Assembly: GCF_902859585.1 (NCBI RefSeq)
Contig: NZ_CADIJM010000007.1
Location: 162,101 to 226,100 of the forward strand
DNA: 64,000 nt
Direction: 5' to 3'
Source of the DNA: Achromobacter animicus
Lineage (GTDB): Bacteria; Pseudomonadota; Gammaproteobacteria; Burkholderiales; Burkholderiaceae_B
The position numbers and the translations under genes were made by a program. Below, in pieces: positions 6,819-15,169 of the stretch. The notes under the pieces were generated by a model that worked only from the letters and a program-made list of their open reading frames with translations, ran no database searches and was not told where the DNA came from. Within the stretch, counting starts at the first letter, position 1. Each line of letters starts with the position of its first letter.

Positions 6819-7914
6819 GACCTTTCAAAAGCGAATCACCCAGGCGTTCAACGAGGAAGCGTCCCGCCGCGCGGATGCTGCAGAGCCTCGGCTGACCAAG
6901 ACCGATCTATGGAAGGCTGCCAACGCCTCTTCCGGTGCTGCCACGCACTGGTTCAACGGTTCCAACGGCATGGATATGGCGACCTGCATGAGGGTCGCCC
7001 CGCTTTTGCGCGTGAACGCGCAATGGCTCTATGACGGCACCGGTCCGAAGTCGCCCGTCGGCAACGGGGCTGGCGCCACATTCCCGCCCGCGCAGCCCTC
7101 CGCACCATGGCCCTTCCCCAGCATCCCGGAAGCGCAGGTGCGCGCGCTGTCTCCCGACCAGTTGAACAAGCTGCAAGGCGCGTTGGCATTGGCGATCGCG
7201 CAATTGAAACTGGGTCTGGACGTGTCGCCCGCGCCCGTCGTTGCCCCGATCCCGACCGTGTTGCGCAGTGACTCGCTGGTCGACACGTACCTGTCGCGGG
7301 ACGAGTTTCCGATGCGGATCGAGGGCCTGTCTCCCCCGCCTTGGGACGGTGGCAAAACCACTCACCAGTCCGAACGCGAGCGCCGTGTTCGAATCAGCAC
7401 CGAGACCGGCGTCGTGACGAACGTGGGCGCCGGCGAACCACCTGCCGCCAACGACAAGTTCGAACGGGTTCCCGAGTTGGCGGACGTACGCCTGGCCGCC
7501 GGCGAGCCGATCGAAAACCACACCGAAGAACAGACGGGAATGATCCAGTTCCGCAAGTCATTCCTGAAGTCGGTGGGTGCAGCCCATGGAAAGGGCCGCG
7601 TCGTTTACGCCAAGGGCGACAGCATGGAACCCATCATCCGCGACGGGGCGGCCTTGCTAGTGGTGCCCAACGAAAGCCTGACGTTGCACGATGTCGCGGC
7701 GGGCGGCGTCTACGCCATCAACTACGACGGCAAGATGATCGTGAAGACGGTATCAAAGGACAGGGTTACGGGCTTGTGGGTAGCGCGGTCGTTTAACCCG
7801 TCGCACGCTGACATTCCGCTCGAAAACGGCGTACCTGTTCGTGTACTGGGCCGTGTGGTCTGGGCGGGCGCCCGACTGCGCCACGACGACGCCGGTCAGT
7901 GGGTAAAAGCGTAG
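6817..7914 (+). CDS. CI-like phage repressor with S24 peptidase domain
   Basis: A 365-residue protein. The N-terminus (KRITQAFNEEASRR, LTKTDLWKAANASSGAATHWFNG) is a helix-turn-helix. Next come a WLYDGTGPKSPVGNG segment and a long Pro/Ala-rich middle region. The C-terminal LexA/UmuD-like S24 domain has GDSMEPII with the nucleophile Ser269 and the general-base Lys310 in KMIVKTVS. An AAGEPIEN sequence upstream could be the Ala-Gly self-cleavage site. It is therefore expected to be inactivated by RecA during the SOS response. The long linker makes it larger than most CI proteins (about 230 residues). It starts within an operator and diverges from the Cro-like gene. Confidence 0.85.
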   Translation: MTFQKRITQAFNEEASRRADAAEPRLTKTDLWKAANASSGAATHWFNGSNGMDMATCMRVAPLLRVNAQWLYDGTGPKSPVGNGAGATFPPAQPSAPWPFPSIPEAQVRALSPDQLNKLQGALALAIAQLKLGLDVSPAPVVAPIPTVLRSDSLVDTYLSRDEFPMRIEGLSPPPWDGGKTTHQSERERRVRISTETGVVTNVGAGEPPAANDKFERVPELADVRLAAGEPIENHTEEQTGMIQFRKSFLKSVGAAHGKGRVVYAKGDSMEPIIRDGAALLVVPNESLTLHDVAAGGVYAINYDGKMIVKTVSKDRVTGLWVARSFNPSHADIPLENGVPVRVLGRVVWAGARLRHDDAGQWVKA

Positions 7915-8340
7915 CCGCAAGATCGGACGGGACGTGGCGAAAAGTCTTACTCGACTAAGCTTTTCCGCTGTCTCTAACCCGGCAGGTGATGCTTCGTCAT
8001 ATTAATGATTCACTAATACTGTTTTTGCATCATTAATGAGTCATCTAGCTGCTAGCGTCGCAACGCTTAGGCTGTTCATCTACAGCAGCGGATCCGCAAA
8101 ACACCGCCACAGGGAATCTGGCCGCTCACATGACAGGATTTTCTGACTTGGCCGGATTCGGCTTTATAGCCAGGAGTAATATGACGCGTCTGGCGTCAAA
8201 CCCGCCGGCGCAAGCAAGCCGATTCACGCCTGGTCCTTCCCACCCCTGTCGACAGCGGAGCGTCCCTCCGTGCCTGCCCTCGGTGTCTGCAAGTCCTGGC
8301 GCGCAAGCGGCCACAAGAAAAGACATCGAGGAGAAGCGGA
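7915..8340. other. Intergenic region right of cI, with two 12-bp direct repeats
   Basis: No gene is visible. ATTAATGATTCA (8001-8012) and ATTAATGAGTCA (8032-8043) are direct repeats 31 bases apart, about three helix turns, in an AT-rich patch. They could bind a regulator of the MFS gene. No integrase or att-like duplication was found, although this should be the edge of the prophage. Confidence 0.5.
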
Positions 8341-9612
8341 TTGGACAAGCAAGAGTCGGGCGGCTGGTATTTCGGCTGGAACATCGTCGGCGCCGCCACG
8401 GTACTCACCCTGTTTACGGTCGGCCTGCGCATGGGCATCGGACCGTTCTTTCTGCCCATGGCCGAGAGCCTGGGTTTTTCGCGCAGCCTGCTGTCGGGCA
8501 TCGTCGCCATCGGCATGCTGTGCTATGGCCTGGGCATGCCGCTGGCGGGTTATCTGGTCAGCATCCGCGGCACGCGCTTCGTCCTGCTGACCGGCACGGC
8601 CATCGTGGTATTGGCTTCCATCTGGACCGTCTTCGCGCGCGGACCGCTCGAATTCTTGCTGGCCTTTGGCGTTGCGCTATCCGTGGGTCTGGCCTTCACC
8701 AGTCCGGTCGCGCTGACGCCGGTGATCAGCCGCTGGTTCACGCGCCAGCGCGGCATGGCGCTCTTCTTCCTGTCCACCGGGTCGATGGCCGGCATCGCGC
8801 TGATGACCCCGACGCTCACCTACGCCATCTCGGCGGTCGGCTGGCAGGAAACGCTGCTGGGCTTTGCCGTGCTGTTTGCGCTGCTGACCGTGCCGGTCGC
8901 GCTTTTCGTGATGCGCGACGAGGCACCCGAGCACACCGACCTGCTGCCCCATCAGATCATCGAAAAGACCGGCACGGCCAAGCCGACATCCAAGGCGCCC
9001 GCGCCGGGGCTGGGCGAGGCCCTGCGCACGTTGCCGTTCTGGCAGGTCGCGCTGGGTCTGTTTGCCTGTGGTTTCAGCATGAACCTGCTGGGCACGCACG
9101 GCATGCCCATGCTGATGGACCACGGCTTTGACGCCACAACCAGTTCGCTGGGCATCGGCCTGATTGGCTTGGTCGCCATTTTCAGCACCTTGGTGCTGGG
9201 CCGCATGTCCGACCAGGTCGAACGCCGCAACATCCTTGCGGCCATCTATCTGGTGCGGGGACTGGGATTCTTCGCGCTGGTCATGGTGGGCGCACATTGG
9301 GAACTGTATCTGGCTGCGACCATCGGCGGCATCGTCTGGGCCGGCAGCATTGCGCTGTCCTCGGCCATCCTGGCGGACGTGTATGGCATCCGGCTGGTTG
9401 GCGTGCTGTACGGGCTGACGTATCTGGGCCACCAGATCGGCGGCATGATCAGCTCGTGGCTGGGCGGCTGGGCGTTCGAGACCTTTGGCACGCACTGGGT
9501 GGCCTTCGGGTCGGCCGGCGCGCTGCTGTTCCTGGCCGCATTCATCTCGATGCGCCTGCCGCCGCGCGGAATCCTGCGCGCGCCACGGGCAGTGCCTGCC
9601 GCCGGACGCTGA
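8341..9612 (+). CDS. MFS transporter, monocarboxylate/oxalate-formate antiporter type
   Basis: I use the TTG start at 8341, with GAGGAGA 6 bases before it, giving 423 residues. About 12 hydrophobic segments are visible, in two halves separated by a polar loop (DEAPEHTDLLPHQIIEKTGT). The loop between TM2 and TM3 has the RGTRFVL version of the MFS signature, and GRMSDQVERRN follows in the second half. The FGWNIVGAATVL opening and the SRWFTRQRGMALFFLSTG stretch are typical of the OFA/monocarboxylate group. The substrate cannot be read from the sequence. The convergent neighbour is a hydroxyacid-dehydrogenase-like gene, so an organic acid is plausible. Confidence 0.8.
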   Translation: MDKQESGGWYFGWNIVGAATVLTLFTVGLRMGIGPFFLPMAESLGFSRSLLSGIVAIGMLCYGLGMPLAGYLVSIRGTRFVLLTGTAIVVLASIWTVFARGPLEFLLAFGVALSVGLAFTSPVALTPVISRWFTRQRGMALFFLSTGSMAGIALMTPTLTYAISAVGWQETLLGFAVLFALLTVPVALFVMRDEAPEHTDLLPHQIIEKTGTAKPTSKAPAPGLGEALRTLPFWQVALGLFACGFSMNLLGTHGMPMLMDHGFDATTSSLGIGLIGLVAIFSTLVLGRMSDQVERRNILAAIYLVRGLGFFALVMVGAHWELYLAATIGGIVWAGSIALSSAILADVYGIRLVGVLYGLTYLGHQIGGMISSWLGGWAFETFGTHWVAFGSAGALLFLAAFISMRLPPRGILRAPRAVPAAGR

Positions 9613-9635
9613 ATCGCCCGCGCCTTGGGCGACTT

Positions 9636-9659
9636 GCCGGGGATGCGCCGCACCCCGGC
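9636..9659. terminator. GC-rich hairpin between convergent genes
   Basis: A GCCGGGG/CCCCGGC stem with a 10-base loop lies between the convergent MFS and dehydrogenase genes. There is no clear T run, so it may be a weak or Rho-assisted terminator. Confidence 0.45.
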
Positions 9660-9668
9660 CCGCAGGCG

Positions 9669-10547
9669 TTAACGGTCTTTCAGCAACGACACCAGCTCGG
9701 GCACATAACGTTCGCCGCCGCCTTGCGCAACGGCCTGGTCGAACGTTTGCTGCACGGCGGCGCCGATCTCGCGGACCGCCCCGGCTTCGGCGGCCATGGT
9801 GTTGTAGTACGAAAGATCCTTCTGCGCGTTCGACATGAAAAATCGCAGGGACGACGGATCCTGCTCCAGCAGGTACGGCTTGATGCGCTCCAGCGCCACA
9901 CCGCCGCCGCCGCCCTTGGTCAGCACTTCCGCAAAGACGGCCGGGTCGATGTCCGAACGCAGCGCGCACGCCGCGGCTTCGGACAGCAGCGCCACCACGC
10001 CCAGCGACACATAGTTGTGCAGCAGCTTCATGCGATGGCCGGCGCCCACCGGGCCGGCATGCGTGATGTTTTCAGCGAAGCAGGCCAAGAGCGGCTTGCA
10101 TTCGTCAAACAACGCCGCATCGCCGCCCACCAGCAGGTTAAGACGGCCTTCGGCGGCTTCTTTCGGGGTGCGCGTCATGGGCGCGTCCAGAAAGCGCCCG
10201 CCGCTTTCGGTGACGGCCTGTGCGACCTTAACGGTCGACGACGGAATGGCCGTTGAGCAATCGATGATGACGGTGCCGGGACGCAGCCCCTCGAGCACAC
10301 CGGCCGGCGACAGCAGCACGGCTTCGACCTGCGGGCTGCCGGTGACGCACAGGATGATCACATCCGACTGCGCAGCCAGCTCGGCCCCGCTGGTCACGCT
10401 GACCGCGCCGGCCGCCTTGAGCGCGTCCAGCGGCTGGTTGCCCGGGTGTTCGAGCACGGTCAGCGCGTGACCATGCTTGACCAGGTTGCTTGCAATGCCG
10501 TGGCCCATGAGGCCGATACCAACCATGCCGACTTTCGCCATCTTCAA
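9669..10547 (-). CDS. NAD(P)-dependent beta-hydroxyacid dehydrogenase (3-hydroxyisobutyrate dehydrogenase family)
   Basis: A 292-residue protein with the family layout. The N-terminal Rossmann fold has GMVGIGLMGHGIASNL, the VIILCVTGSPQVEAVL strand and the IIDCSTAIPSSTVKVA segment. Next is DAPMTRTPKEAAEGRLNLLVGG, which corresponds to the substrate-binding DAPVSGG region but with MTRT in place of VSGG. The catalytic lysine is K174 in AGHRMKLLHNYVS, with N178. Family members oxidise 3-hydroxyisobutyrate or reduce tartronate semialdehyde. The altered DAPMTRT motif suggests a different hydroxyacid. It stands alone and reads toward the MFS transporter. Confidence 0.8.
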   Translation of the reverse strand: MKMAKVGMVGIGLMGHGIASNLVKHGHALTVLEHPGNQPLDALKAAGAVSVTSGAELAAQSDVIILCVTGSPQVEAVLLSPAGVLEGLRPGTVIIDCSTAIPSSTVKVAQAVTESGGRFLDAPMTRTPKEAAEGRLNLLVGGDAALFDECKPLLACFAENITHAGPVGAGHRMKLLHNYVSLGVVALLSEAAACALRSDIDPAVFAEVLTKGGGGGVALERIKPYLLEQDPSSLRFFMSNAQKDLSYYNTMAAEAGAVREIGAAVQQTFDQAVAQGGGERYVPELVSLLKDR

Positions 10548-10737
10548 ATGCTCCTGCCATGTAGGGTGATTGTTGTGCCGTAAATCTTACCCTCAGAAGA
10601 TGAGCGCTGGGCCGGGGGGTTGCACGGCGTGGTGACAATTCCGCGTGCGTCCGCGCCCCGATCACCGCGCTATGCCTGCGCGGGCGCGTCTGGAATACTT
10701 TCGGGGATCGTCCTACGGGACTCTTGCATCGCCAGCC

Positions 10738-11166
10738 ATGACAGACTCCCTTCCCGCCGGTTTCACGCCCTGGTATCCCAGCAGCCAGTTCATGCGCCAC
10801 CTGAACGACCTGGGCCCGTTCTACCGCCGCAAGGCCGACAACGTGTTGGCCCTGCGGGTTACCACGGCGCACGGCAACATGCACGGCATGGCACACGGCG
10901 GATTTCTGGCCACGTTTGCCGACAGTGCGCTGGGCCTCGTCATTTCCGAAGACGCCCACGTGTCCGTCGTCACGGCGCAGATGTCCGTCGAGTTTCTGAA
11001 TGCCGTCAATCCGGGTGATTGGCTCGAAGCCCACGTGCAGATCGACAAACAGGGCAAGCGGCTCATCTACGCGACCTGCCGCCTTCAGGTGGAGGGCCGC
11101 GTCATGCTCAAAGCGAGCGCCGTGTTCGCGGTGCGACATGCGGCGGTGCCGGCTTCGGACGGCTGA
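10738..11166 (+). CDS. PaaI-family hotdog thioesterase
   Basis: I start at ATG 10738 (MTDSLPAGFTPWYPSSQFM), giving 142 residues. The open frame extends to 10645 but that part lacks a ribosome site. The hotdog fold signature is clear: NMHGMAHGGFLATFADSALG carries the HGG turn and the conserved Asp, followed by the strands VVTAQMSVEFLNAVNPGDWL and VFAVRHA. Such enzymes hydrolyse acyl-CoA thioesters, often of aryl or short-chain acids. It is a lone gene convergent with cardiolipin synthase. The substrate is unknown. Confidence 0.8.
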   Translation: MTDSLPAGFTPWYPSSQFMRHLNDLGPFYRRKADNVLALRVTTAHGNMHGMAHGGFLATFADSALGLVISEDAHVSVVTAQMSVEFLNAVNPGDWLEAHVQIDKQGKRLIYATCRLQVEGRVMLKASAVFAVRHAAVPASDG

Positions 11167-11182
11167 TCGACGAAGCGGGCAT

Positions 11183-11207
11183 GGCCGGCGGCACAGGCTT
11201 GCCGGCC
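11183..11207. terminator. GC-rich hairpin between convergent genes
   Basis: A GGCCGGC/GCCGGCC stem lies between the thioesterase and cardiolipin synthase stops. It has no T tail on either side, so its role as terminator is tentative. Confidence 0.4.
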
Positions 11208-11233
11208 GGGGCCCGCGCTACAAGGGACCCACG

Positions 11234-12709
11234 CTACAGATAAGGCGTAGCCAGCCAGATCACCTTGTTGCGCAGGCGCTTCGCGAACGGCGCCTGCAGC
11301 AGATCTTCCAGCGTCACGCGGTGCGCGTTGGCGATCAACGCATCAACGCGCGCGCCGATCCAGCGCGCCACCTCGGGATCGTAGATCTCGGTGTCCAATT
11401 CGAAATTCAATCGCAGGCTGCGCGGATCCAGGTTCGACGAGCCGGCGTAAGTCCACGCGCCGTCCACCGTCATCAGTTTGGAGTGATCGAACGCACCGCT
11501 CGACCGCCAGACGCGGCAGCCCGTTCGCACCACCTGATCAAGCTGCGCCGTCATCGCGTAGTCCACCAGCCGCAGGTTGTTCTTGCCCGGAATCACGATG
11601 TCCACGACGATCCCACGTCGCGCCGCCGTGGCCAGCGCGCCGATCAGCGTCTGGTCGGGCAGGAAGTAAGGCGATTGGATCCGCACGTGATGCCGCGCCA
11701 CCGCCAACGCGCCCAGCAGCATGTTGTGCGTGCTGCCGATTGCGCGGTCCGGGCCGGACGGCACGCAGCGGATCGGCACGTGGCCCGACGGCGGCAGGTA
11801 GTCAGGATCGAACCACGGCTTGGCGGACAGCGACTCGTGCGTCGTGAAATTCCAGTCATGCGCGAACACCGACATCAGCTGCGTCACGATCGGCCCTTCC
11901 ACGCGGAAGTGCGTGTCGTGGTTGGTGGCATCCCCCGCCAGCGCGCTGACAAACGCCGCCCGCACGTTCATGCCGCCCGTAAACCCCACACGTCCGTCTA
12001 CCACCAGCACCTTGCGGTGGCTGCGCAGATTGGCGTAGGGCATGCGCAGCACGCCCATCGGATTGGTCATGAACCGCGCCACCGGCACGTTCGCCTTCGC
12101 CAGCATGCGCACGATCGGCGGGCGTGAATACTTGGAACCCACGGCGTCGATCAGCACCCGCACCTGCACACCGCGCGCCTGCGCTTCGATCAGCGCCTCG
12201 GCCACCTCGCGCCCGATCGGATCGTTATCGAAGATGTAGCTCTGCATCGCCACCGTGTGCCGCGCCTCGCGGATGGCCTGCAGCATCGCGGGATACGTCT
12301 CGTCGCCACCAGCGAGCGGCCGCACCTGGTTGCCGCCCAGCAGCTCGAACCGGCTGACGCGGTCGCCAAGCACTTTCAATGACGCAAACTGCTCGCCCGA
12401 TATGGGCACCACATCCACCGGCGCCGTCGCGACCTGCCCAGCGTCCTCGAGCATCGCGTCGTCCCGCTGCTGCGACACCCGCGTCTTGCGAATGCGGTTG
12501 ATCCCCGCCACGAAATAGAAAAGCGCCCCGAGGATCGGCGAGAACATCGCCACCCCCACCCAGCCAATGGCCGCCCGCACATCCTGCTTGGTCATCGCGG
12601 CATGCACCGCCGCGCCCGTGCCCGCCACGATGCTGATGGCAAAGGCAACATGAGGCCAGTATTCGATCAAAAATGCGTGTATGCGATCCATGGCGATGGC
12701 TTGAAACAC
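11234..12709 (-). CDS. cls: Cardiolipin synthase
   Basis: A 491-residue phospholipase-D family enzyme of the bacterial Cls type, which makes cardiolipin from two phosphatidylglycerols at the inner membrane. Two N-terminal hydrophobic segments (residues about 18-36 and 47-69) anchor it. Two HxKxxxxD motifs are present: HRKVLVVD with His231 and HSKLMTVD with His409, each followed by the expected GG or SSN residues (GRVGFTGGMN, WTYAGSSNLD). Length and layout match the family. An alternative start is Met7. The gene is monocistronic. Confidence 0.9.
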   Translation of the reverse strand: MFQAIAMDRIHAFLIEYWPHVAFAISIVAGTGAAVHAAMTKQDVRAAIGWVGVAMFSPILGALFYFVAGINRIRKTRVSQQRDDAMLEDAGQVATAPVDVVPISGEQFASLKVLGDRVSRFELLGGNQVRPLAGGDETYPAMLQAIREARHTVAMQSYIFDNDPIGREVAEALIEAQARGVQVRVLIDAVGSKYSRPPIVRMLAKANVPVARFMTNPMGVLRMPYANLRSHRKVLVVDGRVGFTGGMNVRAAFVSALAGDATNHDTHFRVEGPIVTQLMSVFAHDWNFTTHESLSAKPWFDPDYLPPSGHVPIRCVPSGPDRAIGSTHNMLLGALAVARHHVRIQSPYFLPDQTLIGALATAARRGIVVDIVIPGKNNLRLVDYAMTAQLDQVVRTGCRVWRSSGAFDHSKLMTVDGAWTYAGSSNLDPRSLRLNFELDTEIYDPEVARWIGARVDALIANAHRVTLEDLLQAPFAKRLRNKVIWLATPYL

Positions 12710-12781
12710 GGCCTCCAGTGGTTAACCAGCGCAAGAATAGCAAGGCTGCCGCCGGTGGCAAGACTACTTTTTGAAGGCGAT

Positions 12782-12811
12782 TTCACACCCTTCAAAAAAA
12801 CGTGCTAGAAT
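12782..12811 (+). promoter_or_regulatory. Predicted sigma-70 promoter of tRNA-His
   Basis: TTCACA at 12782-12787 and TAGAAT at 12806-12811 are separated by 18 bases. The leader to the tRNA is then about 90 bases. No other gene start is available for this promoter. Confidence 0.5.
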
Positions 12812-12907
12812 TCGGCCTCTTCGTTGTTGAGCAGCTTTCGAAGCAAAATTCAAAGACGCAAAACGACGAAAGCACTGAAGAAAACTGAAGTGCAACGCAG
12901 TACCAGA

Positions 12908-12984
12908 GGTGGCTGTAGCTCAGTTGGTAGAGTCCCGGATTGTGATTCCGGTTGTCGTGGGTTCGAGCCCCATCAGCCACCCCA
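12908..12984 (+). tRNA. tRNA-His (GTG)
   Basis: A full cloverleaf can be drawn. The acceptor is GTGGCTG/CAGCCAC, the D arm has GCTCAGTTGGTAGAGT, and the anticodon stem CCGGA/TCCGG encloses the loop TTGTGAT with anticodon GTG at 12942-12944. The T arm has GGGTTCGAGCCCC. The extra G at 12908 faces C73 at 12981, the identity pair specific to tRNA-His, and CCA is encoded at 12982-12984. Confidence 0.97.
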
Positions 12985-13011
12985 AGAATTCATTTGAAAT
13001 CAGCCGCTTTT

Positions 13012-13036
13012 AGCCGCTTTTAGCGGCTTTTTTCTT
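13012..13036 (+). terminator. Terminator after tRNA-His
   Basis: An AGCCGC/GCGGCT stem with a short TTTTA loop is followed by TTTTTTCTTTT. A partial upstream copy of the left arm (AGCCGCTTTT at 13002) gives an alternative pairing. Confidence 0.8.
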
Positions 13037-13108
13037 TTCTGGCGCTAATTAAATTCAATAATCCAGGCGCTGGATAATGAGTTTTCATATTGAGTCGCGG
13101 GCCAAAGC

Positions 13109-13179
13109 GCTCGTCAAATCGCACCATCACGGCGCACATCAAAGCGCACACCACAGCGCACATCAAATCACCCGTCAAA
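13109..13179. repeat. 12-bp tandem repeats in intergenic DNA
   Basis: GCGCACATCAAA at 13132-13143 is followed by GCGCACACCACA, GCGCACATCAAA and TCACCCGTCAAA in perfect 12-base register up to 13179. Degenerate units extend back to about 13109. The region 13037-13298 between tRNA-His and the gntR stop otherwise holds no convincing gene. Confidence 0.7.
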
Positions 13180-13298
13180 ACGCACCGCGAGGCAGAGTTT
13201 GACCGGCCGCCCCGCTGCCGGTCGAAGTTGCGAATGAACGGTGTCTGCCGCCCATGCCACGGTTGCGCCAAGGGATGGCTATCGCAGCGACACCTGGA

Positions 13299-13955
13299 TC
13301 AGCCACCCTGCTCCAAAAACGCCTGCAAAGCGGGCACCGTATTCAGCACGTGCTGGCGCATCGCGGCCTCGCAACGTGCCGCGTCGCGGGTCTGTAGCGC
13401 GTCGATCAGTTCCTGATGCGATTCGCGCACGCGCAGCACGCGGCCGGGTTGGGCAGCCCAGAGGCGCATGTAGGGTTCGACAACCGAATGCAGTTCGGAG
13501 ATCTGATTCAACAGGCGCGGTTGTTTACAGAAGCTGCACAGGTATTCATGGAATTCGCGGTGCGCGGCGGTCCAGTCAAGATCTTCGTTTGCGCCCTGGT
13601 CCAGCTGCTCGAGCATGTTCGACAGCCGGCGGATGTGCTCGGGGCCCATGTTTTCCACGGCATTGCGCGTGGCCAACCCTTCGAGCACGGAGCGCATCTC
13701 GAAGACCTCGAGCATCTCCTGCTGATTCAAGCCGCGCACCACGGCGCCGCGGTTGGCGCGGATTTCGACCAGACCTTCCGACGCCAGGCGGCGCAGCGCG
13801 CCGCGCACGGGCATGCGGCTGGTGCCGATCTCAGCGGCCACCACGTCGGGCACGAGGCGCTGGCCGGGCGCGTAGCGGCCCAGGCGGATTTCACGCTGTA
13901 GATGCAGGTACGCCTCGTCTTCGGCGCTGATGGCTGTCTTCTGGAATTGCAGCAC
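13299..13955 (-). CDS. GntR-family regulator with FCD domain
   Basis: I choose the GTG start at 13955 (VLQFQKTAISAEDEAYLHLQ) because the upstream open frame runs through the likely operator and GGGGA precedes this codon. That gives 218 residues. The N-terminal winged helix is LHLQREIRLGRYAPGQRL and IGTSRMPVRGALRRLASEGL. The FCD ligand domain has the metal-binding pattern: an Asp in DLDWTAAHREFHEYL and the His residues of REFHEYL, SELHSVV and RESHQELIDAL. Members sense organic acids. It diverges from a Bug receptor and gamma-glutamyltransferase, which it very probably controls. Confidence 0.85.
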   Translation of the reverse strand: MLQFQKTAISAEDEAYLHLQREIRLGRYAPGQRLVPDVVAAEIGTSRMPVRGALRRLASEGLVEIRANRGAVVRGLNQQEMLEVFEMRSVLEGLATRNAVENMGPEHIRRLSNMLEQLDQGANEDLDWTAAHREFHEYLCSFCKQPRLLNQISELHSVVEPYMRLWAAQPGRVLRVRESHQELIDALQTRDAARCEAAMRQHVLNTVPALQAFLEQGG

Positions 13956-14008
13956 TGACGTCCCCGGGCTTGGAAAGCCGCCATGATAGATAAGGGCGAA
14001 AATAACAC

Positions 14009-14030
14009 AAATTGGATCCAATGATCCATG
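14009..14030. promoter_or_regulatory. Probable GntR operator
   Basis: ATTGGATCCAAT at 14011-14022 is a perfect palindrome followed by TGATCCATGGATGCA, giving overlapping TGGATCCA-type sites between the divergent gntR and Bug genes. TGGATCCA-like sequences are typical targets of FCD-type GntR proteins. Confidence 0.55.
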
Positions 14031-14170
14031 GATGCAAATACCTATGGCCGGGGGTTCGCGCGTTGCGTTTAATCCAGGGCAGGACGCGGCAGACCGCGCC
14101 CGCTCGGCCGGAACGGGCATCAGACCCGACCCGGCCCATACGCTTTCCATAACGCGATCAAGGGGAATCC

Positions 14171-15145
14171 ATGAAATTTCGTCTCATCCGGGCGCTGGCA
14201 GGCGCCGCCGCGATGGCCTTCGGGGCGCAAGCGGCCGCGCAAGCCACGGACTGGCCGCAGCATCCCGTGCGCATCGTCGTGCCCTTCCAGGCTGGCTCGG
14301 CCACGGACCTGATCTCGCGCCAGCTTGGCGCGGCGCTGTCCGCCGAACTGGGCCAGCCCTTCGTCATCGAGGCCCGCCCGGGCGCCGCGGCAGCGATCGG
14401 CAGCGCGTCGGTCGCGCGGTCGGCGGCGGACGGCTACACGTTGCTGATGGGCGGTCCGGCCGCCGTCGTCACCAACCGCTTCCTGCAGAAACGCCTGGCC
14501 TACGACCCCGACGCTTTCGAGCTGGTGTCGATGGTGGCCTACACGCCGAATATCCTGCTGGCCAATCCGTCGCAGCCGTTCAAGACGCTGCCCGAAATGG
14601 TGGCCTATGCGCGCGCCAATCCCGGCAAGCTGACCTATGCCTCGTTCGGCACGGGCACGACCTCGCACATGGCGGGCGAGATGCTCAAGTCCGTCGCTGG
14701 CATCGACATCCTGCACGTGCCCTACAAGGGCGCCGGCGAAGCCATCCCCGCCCTGCTGAGCGGTCAGGTGTCGATGTACTTCGACACCATCATGACCGGA
14801 CTACCCCAAGCCAAGAGCGGTTCGCTGCTGGCGTTGGGCATGTCCAATTCGCAGCGCTCGGCGCTGGCGCCGGACATCCCGACGATCGCCGAGCAAGGCT
14901 TCTCGGGCTACGACATCGCGCCGTGGTACGGTCTGGTCGCGCCTCAAGGCACGCCCGCACCAATCCTCGACAAGCTCAACAAAGCCGTCAACAAAGTGCT
15001 CGCCGACCCCGCATTGCGCGGTAAGCTCGCCGAAGCCGGCGCCGAGCCGCGTGGCGGCAGCCGCGAGGAATTCGCCGCCTTCATCAAGGCCGAGATTCCG
15101 CGCACCAAGCAGCTGATCGACCAGGCCGGCATCACCCCGCAGTAA
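14171..15145 (+). CDS. Bug-family tripartite tricarboxylate transporter receptor
   Basis: A 324-residue periplasmic binding protein. The signal peptide is MKFRLIRALAGAAAMAFGAQAAAQA. The mature protein has the family landmarks: WPQHPVRIVVPFQAGSATDLISRQ, VIEARPGAAAAIGSASVAR, SAADGYTLLMG, TYASFGTGTTSHMAGEML, HVPYKGAGEAIPALLSGQV and the LVAPQGTPAPILDKLNKAVN C-terminal motif. Bug receptors deliver carboxylates or amides to TctAB-type permeases, but no permease genes are nearby, as is usual for the expanded Bug sets of Bordetella and Achromobacter. The next gene, 24 bases on, is gamma-glutamyltransferase, so the ligand could be a gamma-glutamyl compound. Confidence 0.88.
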   Translation: MKFRLIRALAGAAAMAFGAQAAAQATDWPQHPVRIVVPFQAGSATDLISRQLGAALSAELGQPFVIEARPGAAAAIGSASVARSAADGYTLLMGGPAAVVTNRFLQKRLAYDPDAFELVSMVAYTPNILLANPSQPFKTLPEMVAYARANPGKLTYASFGTGTTSHMAGEMLKSVAGIDILHVPYKGAGEAIPALLSGQVSMYFDTIMTGLPQAKSGSLLALGMSNSQRSALAPDIPTIAEQGFSGYDIAPWYGLVAPQGTPAPILDKLNKAVNKVLADPALRGKLAEAGAEPRGGSREEFAAFIKAEIPRTKQLIDQAGITPQ

Positions 15146-15169
15146 TTTTTCCAACGAGTTCCAGCACCC

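Noticed and set aside
12974-13308. tRNA-His 3' end repeated near the gntR stop as an att site
   Set aside because: Only 11 bases match, the enclosed 310 bases hold no mobile gene, and the second copy is part of the gntR coding end.
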